NCBI GenBank assembly: GCA_017590115.1
Contig: JAGGNK010009114.1
Span: 22,573,978-22,637,977 of the forward strand
Direction: 5' to 3'
Origin: Montifringilla adamsi
Taxonomy: Eukaryota; Chordata; Aves; Passeriformes; Passeridae
DNA: 64,000 bases
The position numbers were made by a program, and so were the translations under genes. Of this stretch, positions 34,701 to 45,400 are shown in pieces. A model generated the notes under the pieces. It saw only the letters and a program-made list of their open reading frames with translations, did no database searches and was not told the DNA's origin. Position 1 is the first letter of the stretch; every line of letters starts with the position of its first letter.

Positions 34701-36865
34701 TTATTCTGAGGAATGAAAATCAGGACACTTCTTTTATTCTTCCAGTCTCTAAGGAAATTGTGTTTCCAAACCTGAAGCTGCTAAGCAGCCACCCTTACCT
34801 TTTAAAAGGCCAAGATCTGTGCCCTGTAAGTGGTGCACACATACGCACTTGCCTCTTTAAGAGAGGCAGTGGGTTTTCAAATCTAAGTTTTTACCCTTAG
34901 GATGTGTGCAAATTTCTATGGTTGTGTTTTGAAACACCACTACTAAAGCAGGGTTACAGGTATTTCCCACCAGTAGCTGGTCAGTGTTAATTAAGGTTTC
35001 TTACTGGGCCAGGAACCAACTTGGTACAAACCCCACATTGTGTTTAACCTGCCATGAGTTATTTCAGTAGAGAGCCGTTTGGTAAATAGAAGTGAAATGA
35101 GTTCCTTGTTCGTTACCTTTTGAACTTGGACTCTTCCCTGAGCTGTGTATAATGTGTTCTGTTCTTGAGTTTTCTCAGGAAAATTCTGATAGCCAGTGCA
35201 TGTTCTTGGAGTGCATGATGTCTCTTAAACCTACAGTCTCCTCCTAACCTCTTGTAAGTCACCTCTGACTTGCTTTTGTTTCTGTCTTTCATCACTGGTT
35301 CTTTTCTCATCCCTTTCCAAGCTGACTGAATCTTCTGATGAGGTAACCGACTTTGTCCCTCCTTTCCCTCTCATCTTCTCTGCATAGAGCTGAACCTTCT
35401 GGTGGATATAGTGCAGCAGCCAGATTTAGTTTGTACTGGTGTTCACATGTCGAGCATAAAAGTAACTTTTTGTTTCCAGAATGGTTTTTCTGCATTCACA
35501 CTTTATTTTCAGAGCCTAATAATGCATAGTGAAAAGAGAGAGAAATGTTTAAAAAAAAACCTCTCAAAAAAACCAAACCAAACAAAAAAACCTTTATTCA
35601 AGTGAGTATTGATGTTTTCTGATGCTGAAATATATGGCCATGCCTTTACATTCTTTGTTGCCACCACTGTTTGTTGATGTTTTGGAGGGAGGTGGTGATG
35701 AACAATGAGCTGGATGCTGCATTCCCAACACTACTGCTTCCTGAAGATATGCAACTTTCTGGACATAGATATTTGGGAAAGAAGCAGAGTAGCTGTGTAA
35801 AGTGTAGCACAGGGAAGATCCTCTCTGTTGGTTTCCTCAAGCTGTTCTTGTGGGAACACGTGGCACTTGTCCCTGGTAGGTTCTGTGGCACAGCCTGCAG
35901 AGCCAAGCAGGGCTGGGTCCCCCTGCTCCTGGGAGAGGGCTGGGAGCAGGGGCAGCAGCAAGGGACCACAAGGAGCAGCCTGTGGCTTCTGCCACACCTC
36001 GGTGATGGTGCCCGTGTGGAGTTGTACATGCTTGAATTAGGAAGGACCCTATTAGGGTATTGTTGGGTATGTGTGTATCCATAGGTATACATAATCAGGG
36101 AATGTTTATGGGGCATGCCAGCCCTTCTTCCAGTATCCAGGTGTCAGGGTTACTGCTGCCTGGCTCTGAGACAATGAGCAGCCATTGGGATTGTGCAGCA
36201 GGGGGATTTCAGCAAGGCTCTCTGGCCATGAAAAGCCCATCCTGCAGTAGTGTTGGAGTCTGAAAGGCAGGTGACTGTCAGGACTGCAGTAAGGGCACTG
36301 ATGATTTTGAAGTGGAGGCTGCCTTGGCAGCCTGTAGCTGCAGGGAGCTGAGGAGAGCACCCTGTCTGAGAAAGGGCCATTTCCTCCAGTCACAACCCTT
36401 GCTTCACACTGCCACATCAGAACTTCAGCTGGGCAGAGCTTCACCATCCACACGAGGGTTCTTCCATCTGGTTATGTTCGCTTTATTTCCTAGCATCCCA
36501 TTAGTCCTTTGCTCTGTGTACACATAAAGCCTCTAGCTGTGTTCCCCATTTCTAATCTTCCTCTGAGAGCAGCTTTCTGAGTCCCGATGTTAGGCAGCAG
36601 CCTGCCCTGTCACTGTGCTCTGTCGCAGGTCCCCGCCGTGCCGCCGCTGGAGGAGGAGCTGCGGCGCTCGGGCTCGCAGGAGGAGCGCAGGCAGGGGCTG
36701 CAGTCGGAGTTCCCCCCGCCCACGGGCCGGGAGGTGATCCTGCGCACCTCGGTGCCCCGGCCCGCCCCATACTCCAAGGCGCTGCCGCAGCGCATGTACA
36801 GCGTGCTGACCCGCGAGGATTTCCGGCTGGCGGGAGCCTTCTCGGCGGACACCACCTTCTTCTGA
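15964..36865 (+). CDS. RAB3GAP1: RAB3GAP1, catalytic subunit of the Rab3 GTPase-activating complex, 24 exons, complete
   Basis: With RAB3GAP2 this protein forms the Rab3GAP complex, a GAP for Rab3 and a GEF for Rab18, acting in exocytosis, ER shape and lipid-droplet/autophagy traffic. Exons: 15964-15981, 16086-16141, 17044-17119, 18401-18533, 18768-18846, 19656-19775, 20349-20514, 20602-20701, 23038-23119, 23592-23660, 24251-24324, 25071-25163, 26573-26742, 27042-27140, 27461-27633, 28535-28589, 28880-29233, 30288-30425, 31658-31885, 32320-32416, 32506-32609, 32719-32834, 33740-33842, 36629-36865. The sum is 2,940 nt, or 979 aa, against 981 in human, and the exon count is the same. All introns are GT-AG and all phases agree. 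Identity to human is very high from MAAD to the C-terminal DTTFF. The start ATG sits in a CpG island. Confidence 0.97.
16768..16835 (+). repeat. 34-bp tandem duplication in RAB3GAP1 intron 2
   Basis: Two adjacent 34-bp copies starting AAAAGATGCTCATA, differing at one base (AGCT versus ACCT). No function is seen; a recent replication slippage product. Confidence 0.9.
18923..19230 (+). repeat. 157-bp tandem duplication in RAB3GAP1 intron 5
   Basis: Copy 1 (18923-19079) and copy 2 (19080 to about 19230) both run from GTTTTTCCAGTTAAAAGTT to TTTGTCTCAATTTCATAG. They differ at only a few bases and in the length of an internal T tract (T22 at about 19030 in copy 1; a shorter, interrupted one in copy 2). 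The near-identity points to a very recent event, a length polymorphism, or an assembly artefact. Confidence 0.9.
20349..28589 (+). CDS. RAB3GAP1: RAB3GAP1 exons 7-16 (middle region)
   Basis: These ten exons encode about residues 161-521. Landmarks are VQIHHKWRRMYVGECQGPG (exon 7), DWQQYFWPQQPP (exon 8), DIDALVGGEVGGLEFGKLP (exon 9), ATTWPHLAEGIIVDNDVY (exon 10), FFKLCRRKESTDEILGRSAF (exon 12), KKKIRKHRGVDESPLNNDV (exon 13), MINFYHGGVKGVAHLWQEF (exon 15) and RCCLLHQKLQ (exon 16). Exon 14 (DKLADVFESRASTSAGNN) is the most diverged from mammals. Intron 8 (20702-23037) is a 2.3 kb stretch in which I see no other gene or dated repeat. Confidence 0.95.
20702..23037 (+). other. RAB3GAP1: RAB3GAP1 intron 8, 2.3 kb
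   Basis: AT-rich intronic sequence. Short ATT and AATA runs occur at about 22245-22265 and 22440-22450. No exon, RNA gene or recognisable transposon was seen on either strand. Confidence 0.7.
24187..24250 (+). promoter_or_regulatory. RAB3GAP1: Extended pyrimidine tract before RAB3GAP1 exon 11
   Basis: About 50 nt of almost pure T/C (CTTTT and TTCTT units) followed by TAAATTATTTTTCCCCCAAG, the exon 11 acceptor. It is far longer than a normal polypyrimidine tract and is prone to length change; it could bind PTB-type splicing regulators. The last point is inference. Confidence 0.6.
24870..24944 (+). repeat. Imperfect tandem duplication in RAB3GAP1 intron 11
   Basis: The unit TTTAATTATGTGG(T/A)TTTTGTGC followed by a TTGTGCTTCAGA end occurs twice in direct repeat (24870-24900 and 24901-24944), the second copy with a short insertion. 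It ends about 130 nt upstream of exon 12. Confidence 0.75.
28880..29233 (+). CDS. RAB3GAP1: RAB3GAP1 exon 17 with acidic linker and FFAT-like motif
   Basis: 354 nt, residues 522-639, phase 0. A conserved start (MLNCCIERKKARDEGK) is followed by a low-complexity Gly/Asp/Lys linker that differs greatly from mammals, then the strictly conserved SWESWSDSEEEFFECLSDTE. The acidic run followed by E-F-F-E-C-L-S (583-589; nt 29063-29083) resembles an FFAT motif, the VAP-binding signal of ER-associated proteins. That fits the ER role of this complex; the binding itself is inference here. The exon closes with GEPLYVPITQ. Confidence 0.95.
30288..31885 (+). CDS. RAB3GAP1: RAB3GAP1 exons 18-19 including the catalytic arginine
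   Basis: Exon 18 (30288-30425, residues 640-685) encodes EPAPMTEDLLEEQSEVLAKL and ARMQSACLLSDMESFK. Exon 19 (31658-31885, residues 686-761) encodes FVRWYSPRDYIEEEVIDEKG and GELSARMKIPSNMWVEAWE. In human RAB3GAP1, Arg728 is the residue needed for GAP activity. By counting, with two fewer residues upstream, it corresponds to Arg726 in ELSARMK (codon 31778-31780), which is conserved. Exon 18 is strikingly GC- and CpG-rich compared with its flanks. Intron 18 (1.2 kb) holds nothing recognisable. Confidence 0.95.
32320..36865 (+). CDS. RAB3GAP1: RAB3GAP1 exons 20-24 (C-terminal region)
   Basis: Exons 20-23 encode HYLAVQKPADLARHLLPC, SVKKIIKQIISHSSKVLRF, ARARSLKAKFGVEKCENEEE and NSLLEQPEVSVVGAGRG, all near-identical to human. 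Exon 24 (36629-36865) lies alone after a 2.8 kb intron and reads VPAVPPLEEELRRSGSQEER... to ALPQRMYSVLTREDFRLAGA and the stop at 36863-36865. Its third positions are almost all G or C, quite unlike exons 20-23. Exon 20 contains an internal AAGGTAAAG, a donor-like site 13 nt before the true donor whose use would shift the frame. Confidence 0.95.
33843..36628 (+). other. RAB3GAP1: RAB3GAP1 intron 23, 2.8 kb
   Basis: The left part is AT-rich. From about 35,830 to 36,010 it becomes GC-rich with CAG/GGGAGC-type low complexity. There is an A/C-rich run at about 35,550-35,592 (AAAACC and CAAAC units). No exon with homology was recognised on either strand, and the short open frames in the GC-rich part overlap each other on both strands, as expected by chance. 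Confidence 0.65.
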
Positions 36866-37730
36866 GCCGGCCGGGACGCACTGCTGCGGGCGGGCGGCGC
36901 TGCACAGGGACTGGCGTGCGCTGCAGCCGAGCGCTGCTTCAGCAACTCGGATGGGCCACCGCGAGAGGTGGCTGGAGCAACTCATCTCCGAGGTTTGGAA
37001 TGGCTTCAGGAGTGGTTTCAAACTCTCTGTCCAAAGGGAGCGTATTTTCCTTTCCCTGCATTAGCTTAATTACGGACCTGAATGGGCTGTGTGCAAATAT
37101 TCATGTTGAAATTAATGCAGTATGTGCTGCTTCACACTTCAGGATCAGACTTTATCAAGTGACGTTAGTCTACTTAAATTGATATATATATATAAACATT
37201 AAGTAATTTATATTTATTACTAATCATAATCACAGAGCCCAGTATTTTTTGGTTAATCACTGTTTCAAGTGCTTCTGAAGTATCCTTATTTTTATTTAAA
37301 GTGTACAGTTCATACTCTAGTTTGTGCTAAACTCTCCTGGTTGTCCAGATCTCTTCACTTCTCCCAGACAGAACTAAGTGGACAGTGAGTCTGACTGACA
37401 GCCTGCAGTTGATCAGTGAGGGGTTGGGATACTTTGTATCCTTCCCTTGGTGCAAGGGCCAAAGCTGGATGGAAATGACACCCCCGAGGTGTTTCACTGT
37501 GAGCAACTCACTGGTATTTACCCAGGCTATTTGTCTGCACTCCCTGTCATCGATGGGAGAGGAGGGGACAGCTCTGTCACCTCTGGCCCCTCACCCCACC
37601 CGTGCCAATGTTGCTTTTCAGTGACCTTCATCTGTTTGAATGAGAATCAGCAGATCAGCATTACTTTACAAATGTACAAACAGCTGCAGTATTGTGGACA
37701 TTGCTCAATAAATATGAACATACTGTTGGC
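36866..37730 (+). other. RAB3GAP1: RAB3GAP1 3' UTR
   Basis: Sequence from the TGA to shortly after the first strong AATAAA (37707-37712). The transition from the GC-rich last exon to AT-rich DNA falls within this stretch. Later poly(A) sites are possible, so the right edge is an estimate. Confidence 0.6.
37707..37712 (+). promoter_or_regulatory. RAB3GAP1: Probable RAB3GAP1 poly(A) signal
   Basis: AATAAA in TTGCTCAATAAATATGAAC, about 840 nt after the stop codon and followed by T/G-rich sequence. It is the first canonical hexamer in the 3' UTR that I noticed. Confidence 0.6.
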
Positions 37731-38549
37731 TCTCAGTATTCCCATGCTTTTCCATGCCCTTCTTGCATGCTCTGATCCAAGAAGGACATTGTGACTACAG
37801 TGAGTACAGAGAGCTGAGTTCTGCTTTTAATAGCAGGATCCCAGGCGTTACCCTAAAACTTCTTTGAGGGGACAGGGATCAGAGTATTTTTTCCTCACGT
37901 AAAGTTCTATGAAGCAGAAATACATTTTTCAGGATGAAGAAGAGTTAAGAAGGTAAAATCTTGTCACAGACCTTGTTTTCCAGGCTGTTTGTGTGTTCCC
38001 TCAGACATTGGGGTAAGTAGGATGAAGACCTGTAGCTGTTCTTTAACTGTGTGGCTTCTTTATAATTACTTAGGCCAAACAATTTCTGATTTACTGGTAA
38101 GTAAAATTTAGGTTAAGCTTCTTCCCCAATACTTTTGGTTTCCTCCTCTCTAATGAAATATTACACTGCAGTGTGGCCTCTTGTAAAGGCTGCAGAAACT
38201 TGAAGGACTCTCACACTTGGTCACAGGTTATTCCTACTTGGTCATTTGAAGTGCTGGAGAGGTGATTCCTTTATCATACTCAGACACCACAATCATCAAC
38301 ACAGCCAGTTAGTTTGACTGTAGAAAATGGTGCACTCATGCAACTACCTTGTCTTAAACAGTCTTTTTCTCTGTTCAAGAGTTATAACTTTAAAGATTTT
38401 TCTCAGAAGGATAACTGAGCTTATTTTAAGTAGCTGTAGTTGGAATTTCAGGCTTGCACTGTGAGATGATGTGTTGTGCACAGCTCTGCTGTATGAGCTT
38501 ACAGCTCAGCATTTGGGGGTAGGAGAGACAGAGCATTAAAAAAATCATC
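37731..38549. other. Intergenic space between the convergent 3' ends of RAB3GAP1 and ZRANB3
   Basis: About 0.8 kb with no recognised exon, RNA gene or repeat. Both genes may read into it from opposite sides through longer 3' UTRs. Confidence 0.5.
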
Positions 38550-38565
38550 AGGAGAAAGAACTGTA

Positions 38566-38571
38566 TTTATT
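38566..38571 (-). promoter_or_regulatory. ZRANB3: Candidate ZRANB3 poly(A) signal
   Basis: AATAAA on the minus strand in TTTAAATAAATACAG, about 710 nt downstream of the ZRANB3 stop codon. The 3' UTR would be 39281 down to about 38550. Confidence 0.45.
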
Positions 38572-39281
38572 TAAAGTAACTGTAAAGCAAGCCAGGTAAG
38601 CAGTCCAAAATTACCAGTATCTCTGCAATCTCATTAAGGAGAATTTGACTGTAGCATTTCCCAGAAACGACCTTTGATGAGATAATTGCTAATATTTAAT
38701 ATTTCCTATCCTGAGTAACATTTCAATACAAGCTGGTTTAAATAAAACCAGAATTCAACTGACATCAATTCTAAATGCCAAAATCCTGTAAGTCAGGCCC
38801 ATGCCAGGAGTTAGCCTTCTGTGGGTGAGCAGCACTAGAGGAAACAAATAATTTGCGCTAGTTTTTGTCATAATCACTGTATTTTACTCTGTGGTTTTGG
38901 TATGTGAGCAACAAAAAGAATTGAAACTAAGACACCTTCTAGGTCCATGAAGTTCCCAATACAATTGAACCAGTACCACCACCAGCAGGTTCCACAGAAC
39001 TCTCCTTAAATTCTTGCAGCCCTAACTACCCTGCAAGAAGAAACCATAATGCTTCAAAATGGCATTAAAGTTATACACAGGAATTTAGCTTTAAAACAGG
39101 GCCATTAAAAAACATGATGATCAAGTACTTTGGATGTTACAGATAATTTCTTTGGTTTAATTCCTTGTTTTCTTCTCTCTACCAACAACATGATAATAGC
39201 AATTTCTGTTAAATCAGTGCAAGAGGAAAACACTAACTATATTGGTTTCATAGTCACAATGTACCTGAATGTATGTGCATT

Positions 39282-39380
39282 TTACTTCTTCACAAAAAAT
39301 TTGGTGATGTCACAGGCATACTTTGTAGCTAAAGACCTTCTCTTCAGCTGGCTTCTTTCCTTGGCCTGTTTTGCAGTTCT
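39282..39380 (-). CDS. ZRANB3: ZRANB3 last exon with APIM-like PCNA-binding tail
   Basis: 33 codons including the stop: RTAKQAKERSQLKRRSLATK followed by YACDITKFFVKK. Human ends RTARQAKERSQ...DITRFLVKK. The human tail contains an APIM (K/R - F/Y/W - L/I/V/A - L/I/V/A - K/R). Here the corresponding K-F-F-V-K (39288-39302) has Phe where an aliphatic residue is expected. The exon starts in phase 0 after HRE of the HNH exon, with an acceptor preceded by an uninterrupted T run. Confidence 0.93.
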   Translation of the reverse strand, partial: RTAKQAKERSQLKRRSLATKYACDITKFFVKK

Positions 39381-39381
39381 C

Positions 39382-39412
<31 letters not shown>

Positions 39413-42400
39413 GACAGGTTGGTTCAGTATTGATACTTGGAAACATGTTCTGCAGAAAGCATTATCCCACAGTTAAACTCCAGTCTGTCTTTGCAGTAGA
39501 CAGCATGATGAAATGCAAATGTTTATTAAGGTAACATTTCCCCAAATCCAGAGGGAATTGTTGTATTGTAATAGTTTAATGCTGCCTTTCCACCTTGGCT
39601 GTGTGGGAGGGAGAGGCTGTGAGCACTGGGGTTCTGGACAGGGCTGAGGAGGAGCCTAAGTGCAGTTTCCCCCTGCTGTTGCCTGTGAGAGGACCAGGAT
39701 TCCTGGCTCCACACACTGACCTCCCTGTGGCAGGCTGTGCACAGGGTCTGAAGGTTCTCCAGGGAGCACTGTCCTCCTCCGCTGTACACGGGCTGGATGT
39801 GGTCCACCTGCCAGAACTGCCCCTCCGCTGGGCTCCTGATCATCTCATTCAGCTGCAGCACACAAAGGACATGGCAGGGGTGAGACACTCCTCAACTACA
39901 TGGACATCCTACTGTAGGAACAAAGAAATTCTGGGAAGTAGCTAGCTATAGTTTTCATCAAGATAAAGAAAGCCAGCCTTGACATTTTTTAGTTACTCCC
40001 ACTGGACAGGCAACAACTCTAAGTACTTGGCATGTTTTCAGCCAGCCCTGGCTGAACGTGTACCTCCCTACAGAATCAGAGCTCTGACGCCTGTGCCATT
40101 TAGAGGTGTTATAAGACAATGGGATTTAGTTAGTTTGTTTTTAAGGACTTGTTTTTTCTTGGTCTGCTGTTGGTGCTAGGTTCCCTTTCTATCTTAAAGA
40201 TTTAAGAACATTTTTGGCTGTCTCTGAACTCTCTATACACAGACCAACTGTTACTGCTGAAACCCCAGAACCATCACCTGCCCAAGGGGAAGGTGAGACA
40301 TCCAAGAGCTCTCCAGAAGCTGCTTCCTCTGGCTCCTGGGCGCATCCCTGACGCTGAGGTAAAGCTCCTGGGCGTTGTGCTGGCAGCACTGGCACACACC
40401 GTGCTCTATCTGGAACACCTTGGAGCGGAGGTAGCTCTGGCTGGAGCGGATGGAGAAGTCCTCCTGGCAGGCGTGGCAGCAGAAGCGCGTGTCCCAGGCC
40501 GGGCAGCCCGGCGGGGGCTCAGCTGTTGGCTGTTGGCAGCTCAGACACAGTGGGGTCCCCTGGTTGTCCAGGGCCTGCAGATACCCTTTGGACAGGGATG
40601 AACCTCCAGCATCAGTCTGCCCTAGAGGAAGGGCTGAGGGATCATTTTCAGTTTCTGGAAGCAATCTGATGGCAGAGAACAAAGTACAGCTCTGGATAAA
40701 TGATGTGTTCAGCAGCCCAGTTCATGGGGTTTTATGCACTGTGTATTTCAATTAGGTATCTTTTATGTTCTGAAAAATCTTTATGTTCTGAAAAATTTTA
40801 GCTGAAATAATACCTTGCTCAGATTGATACCTGCACAGTGCAAATCCTTTACTTGCTTTACATTTCCATTTAAACAAAATTTGGCAATATAACAAGGCAG
40901 ATTTTTCTTCTGCACATCTTACTACACTCAATTATTAGCTGAAATAATGCTGTATTTGTAAAGACATGGTGATTTCTATCAGGCAGGTACACATATAAAA
41001 GCAAAATTGTTTCAGCCTCCTCTTTAACAGAAGTAATAAAGTCATAGGAAATATCCTAGTTTCTCTTTACAATCTCCATGGCTGCCTATGAATTTCCTAC
41101 TCAAAACAAAGTAGGATACACAGTGCTCGTTTAAGAAAATTTTTTACATGGCCAATTTCTGTTTGGAATTTTTACTTCTTTGTTCCCACTTTTTTTTAAA
41201 TTCTTAGGCAAATTTGGTGTCCTCAATTTGATGTTGACCTCACAGGAGGGCTGAGCTAACATTCTTTTCTCTAACTGAATCACATAACTATTCTCTTGTT
41301 TTATGTTAGTCAGACTCAGCTAATTAGCAGCTCTGCCAGCAGACAACAGATGAAATCTGAATTGTTAAAAGCATAAAACAGAGCTCATTAGCACTACAGC
41401 AAGTTTCTTATCTAACTACTGTACTTCAGCAAAGCAGACATTCGTAGCAAATAGTTTTACTACCATTAAAAAAATGTGGCAAAAGAACTTAATCATCCTA
41501 TTGCATTAATAAACCTACTTTGTGGATGGTTTAGGAGAAGCACCTTTGTCCAGAGAAGCCCCCATTTCTTTGGAGATGAGGCGAACGCTGCCCCCGCTGC
41601 TGCTGGCCTTGAAGAGCGAGGCTGCTGCCACATCCTCCCTGGTCACATACCTGAGAGGGACAAACCCTGTCAGCAAAGGGAGCAGTCTCCCTAGAGGAAC
41701 AGCACTCTGGGCTGCAGCAAGATTGGTACAGCACATTCTCTTCACACATTCCTCATTTTCTGGATGAGAAACGAAGAAAGTTTGGGAAAACATGCTTTAT
41801 ACACTTCCATATTAAATACCCTTTTCTAAAAGTGAATTCTTATCAGTGGACAGGTAACTTGGTTTGTAATGACTGCAATTTGATACTGCCTGACAGTGAA
41901 ACCTGAAAGGCATTTTGTTTCAGTTAGGTGATGTCTCAGTGATACTGGATAATCCAGAAAGCTTTACAAGCTCTGGAGGACTCCTTGCTCCGTTACTTGT
42001 GTTTGATCTCCCCACTTTGTTTTCATGTGAAACCCTGTAAAACACAACTGCTCTGAGTTAAAAACTTAAAATTGTTTCACAGAAACCACTATTAGACAAC
42101 TTCTTTTGTGGACATCTCTGATCTGAACATCTGTCAAACCCTACACCCCACCCTCCAAGGCTGCTGTAGGTCCTGGTAGGTTTTCTAACACCATTCACTG
42201 ATTTTTCCTATACTTCATGGAAGGACACAATCAGGCAAGAGGTTAACAAACACTTACTACCCTCTGCTTATTATACTACTGGAATTACAAACTATTTATT
42301 TACTTCATTCTTACCTATAGCCAAGATAGAGTCACACCCTGAGGAATTTAACAGTAGGGATTGAGGGGAATAAGAAGGTTTTAGATGGTTTGCATGACAT

Positions 42401-45400
42401 GTTCTGTGCAGAGCAATGACAACACTGAGGTTACAAACGTCTGTCAAGGAAGACAACATCAGAAAAAGAAAGGGAATCAAAGGTACAGTTAGGTTTTAAC
42501 AAGGATCAAACACCAGCTCTTTTCAGTGGCACTCAGCAAAGAGAAACGCAGTTTTGAGAAAGGTCATCCACAGAGAACAGAACTGCTTAAAGAAAAGACA
42601 AGAACTGGAAAGGGTTTGAGTTGGCTGTGAATTATGAATAAAACGTTATCTCAGTGATGGCAACTAATGATTTATTTCTGCTTCTAGGTGGGGAAAACAC
42701 CCCTTGACCTTACTTTTCTGTTGTGGCCCTGAGGTCAGGGTTTTTCCTTTAAAAACACCTGGCAAGTTCCAGATGTTGAAACATGCAGTGCAGCAGAGCC
42801 AGAGCAGCTGCTGAACGGGGCACAGAGCTGGGCAGGGAAGGAGACACTTCCAGCAGATTGACCAACATGCCTGGCTGCCTCTGTCTGTCACTGTGACAAG
42901 CAATCACTGCATGGCCAGTTCAGACTTAGCATCATTCCACTGAAGGCCATATTAAATAAATCAAAACTTTCTGCAATAATCAGTAGGAGGAATTAAAACC
43001 AAACCCCACATACCTCTTTGTGCTGCTGCCCACTGACTGCTTTTTAGACAGCTCCTCTGCAGCATGAATGGGACTGCAGAATATCTGACCACTTTTTCTG
43101 ACAATCTTCTGTTTCATTGCTGTTAGATGAGTCCATTCTTTCACAAACCTCAGGATCTGGCAGAGAACATGACAGTCAGCAGCAGGACAGGCTTTGCACA
43201 GAGTTAATTACAGCAAAACAGTGCCATGGATTAGTCCATTCTACCCTGGCTGGAAGCAGCTCCTACAACCAGACATGGTGCTTTCAAGTAACTCTTCACA
43301 CCCCCCATCTGTGGAACCCACTCAGTAGCTGCTTCACACAACAGCTGGTTCAGTCAGGTATTCCCATTACAAATTTAAATTCTAACCTTGCTGGAGAACC
43401 TACAGAAAGAATCAGTTTTATTCTTACATGATGGTTTTCTTTTTGGAAAAAAAAGCAGAAAATATTTCCCATCCAGTTTAAATGTGGATTTCCTTACTTG
43501 AGTACTTGTAACTTGTAAGTACTTTTTCACTTGTAAGTGAAAAACACTTTGCAGTGTTTTTCTCAAACCCCATTATGAATGGGATCTTTTTATTCCTCAA
43601 TTAGCTGAATGTCTCTGGAGCTGTGCCTGACAGTGCTTTGAAAACTGTTAGTAGACCAAAGGGAAAGTGAGAATGAAGGCCTGCTCAGGCCTGCAGCTCT
43701 GATACTATCTACAACATTCTTATTTAGAGTGTGGTACCATTTCATTCAGAACCTTTAAGAAGTTATTTTCTTGACTTATGAAAGTTAGCAACTAATCCTG
43801 TAAATGAGAAATTAAATGATGCCTGGTTAATTCCTTCTACTGCACTGTGAACAGGAGGCACAATAATTTGCCAGAGTAACAGATTCCATAATTAATATTC
43901 ACATCAACATCTGTTAGATTGCTTTGATGAAACTGTGCCTATATCCCAAGGCCTGAAAGTATTCTGCATTTATTTTTGTAAAAGTAAGTAGTCTTCTTCT
44001 GCATTAAATATTATATTGCTGTGCCAGTAGAACTGTTCTTACCAATGCACGATTTTTTTTGTTGTGGAAAGTCTCTGGTAAATCTTCCCAGTTATCCAGC
44101 TGTATGTCCAGTGGAATGAAATTATGATTCAGTGGTTCACCATCCTAGAAAAGCAAACAGTTTTGTTTATAGATGCAGTGTAGCACAATGTAGAAAAGTA
44201 ATCTGTTTCAAGTGAATTCTCCTCCCTTCCTACTAAATTTAGTTCCTCAAGGTCAAATTTTTCCAGACTTAACAATAAGGCACAGAGATAACAGCAAAAG
44301 TGCAAGAAAGATTATTCATATTAATCTACCTAAAAGTAACAAGGCATAACATTTTAACTTTTAATAGATCTGATTTTTTCCTTGCAGATAGTTCAGAAAC
44401 ACAAACTGCCTTATATTAAACTGAAATTACAATCCTCTTGACTGAATTCTAAGGGAAATGAATGATTGGAGATAGGAGAATGTCACTTCATTACAATTAA
44501 AATGTAATTCTTTAACATTGTTTATCATACTTCTTTTTAATGTCTGAAAAAGTTCTCCATTTAATTTTTAAAGGAGTAAGTTGTCCCAGTGGGTATATCT
44601 AGCCAAGGAACTTACTGATGATTCACAAGCATTCAAGAGAAGGAGTCAAAGCAGAATTCTCTGGGGTCTCACCATTCAGCAGATTTTGTGCAGTATCTGG
44701 CACAATGAATCTCTAATCCCAGCAAAACCCAAATCAGACAATTGCCCAAAACCCACCCAAAATGCATCTCTGTCTGAATACAACATGTGAAGCTAGGCAG
44801 GAGCATACACTGTAAGTACATACAGCAAATTTTCAGATATAAGAGGACTTTTGGACTCTTTTTGACTTCTCCCAGCTGCATCAGCCTCATAGAAATGTCG
44901 TTATCTCGAAGTCTTGCCCTCAGTTATCTGTGCTGCTTCAGTGGCACCTGAACACACTGATTCACTCAGTGAATTGGAAGAAATCTTCCCACTGAACTTT
45001 CCTATCACTTGAAAGAAGAAATTGGCAAGTCCTGATCTCCCCTTGAATAATGACCTGGAAAATTCCCAGCTGCTGCTTTCTGTACCCAATCACCACTGGA
45101 AATTAATGATAATGGGCTTTATTCAAGAAATTACTAACTTACACATAGCACTAACGTGGAGCTTTCTGAAAATGTGGCAATATTTTATTTACTTAGTGTG
45201 TCAGGATTTACTGTCATTTTTTATTTGAATTTTGAATGTTATTCTATTCAAGTTATTTTGTGATAAGACACTAATAATAAAAAGGGAATTTTAAACAACT
45301 GTCACTGGAATTTCTAACAGATTATTTAATGTATTAGCCCAGTTCTGTAAGCCAAGTGCTGGAAGTTATTTATCTATGGAATTATTACTTACTTCCATTG

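Noticed and set aside
35646..36116. Long overlapping frames on both strands in RAB3GAP1 intron 23
   Set aside because: GC-rich, low-complexity sequence; similar lengths on both strands argue for chance, and no domain is visible.
39526..39720. C-terminal extension VSVWSQESW... after the HNH motif
   Set aside because: It is intron sequence following a GTCAGT donor. The true last exon at 39380-39282 matches the human C-terminus.
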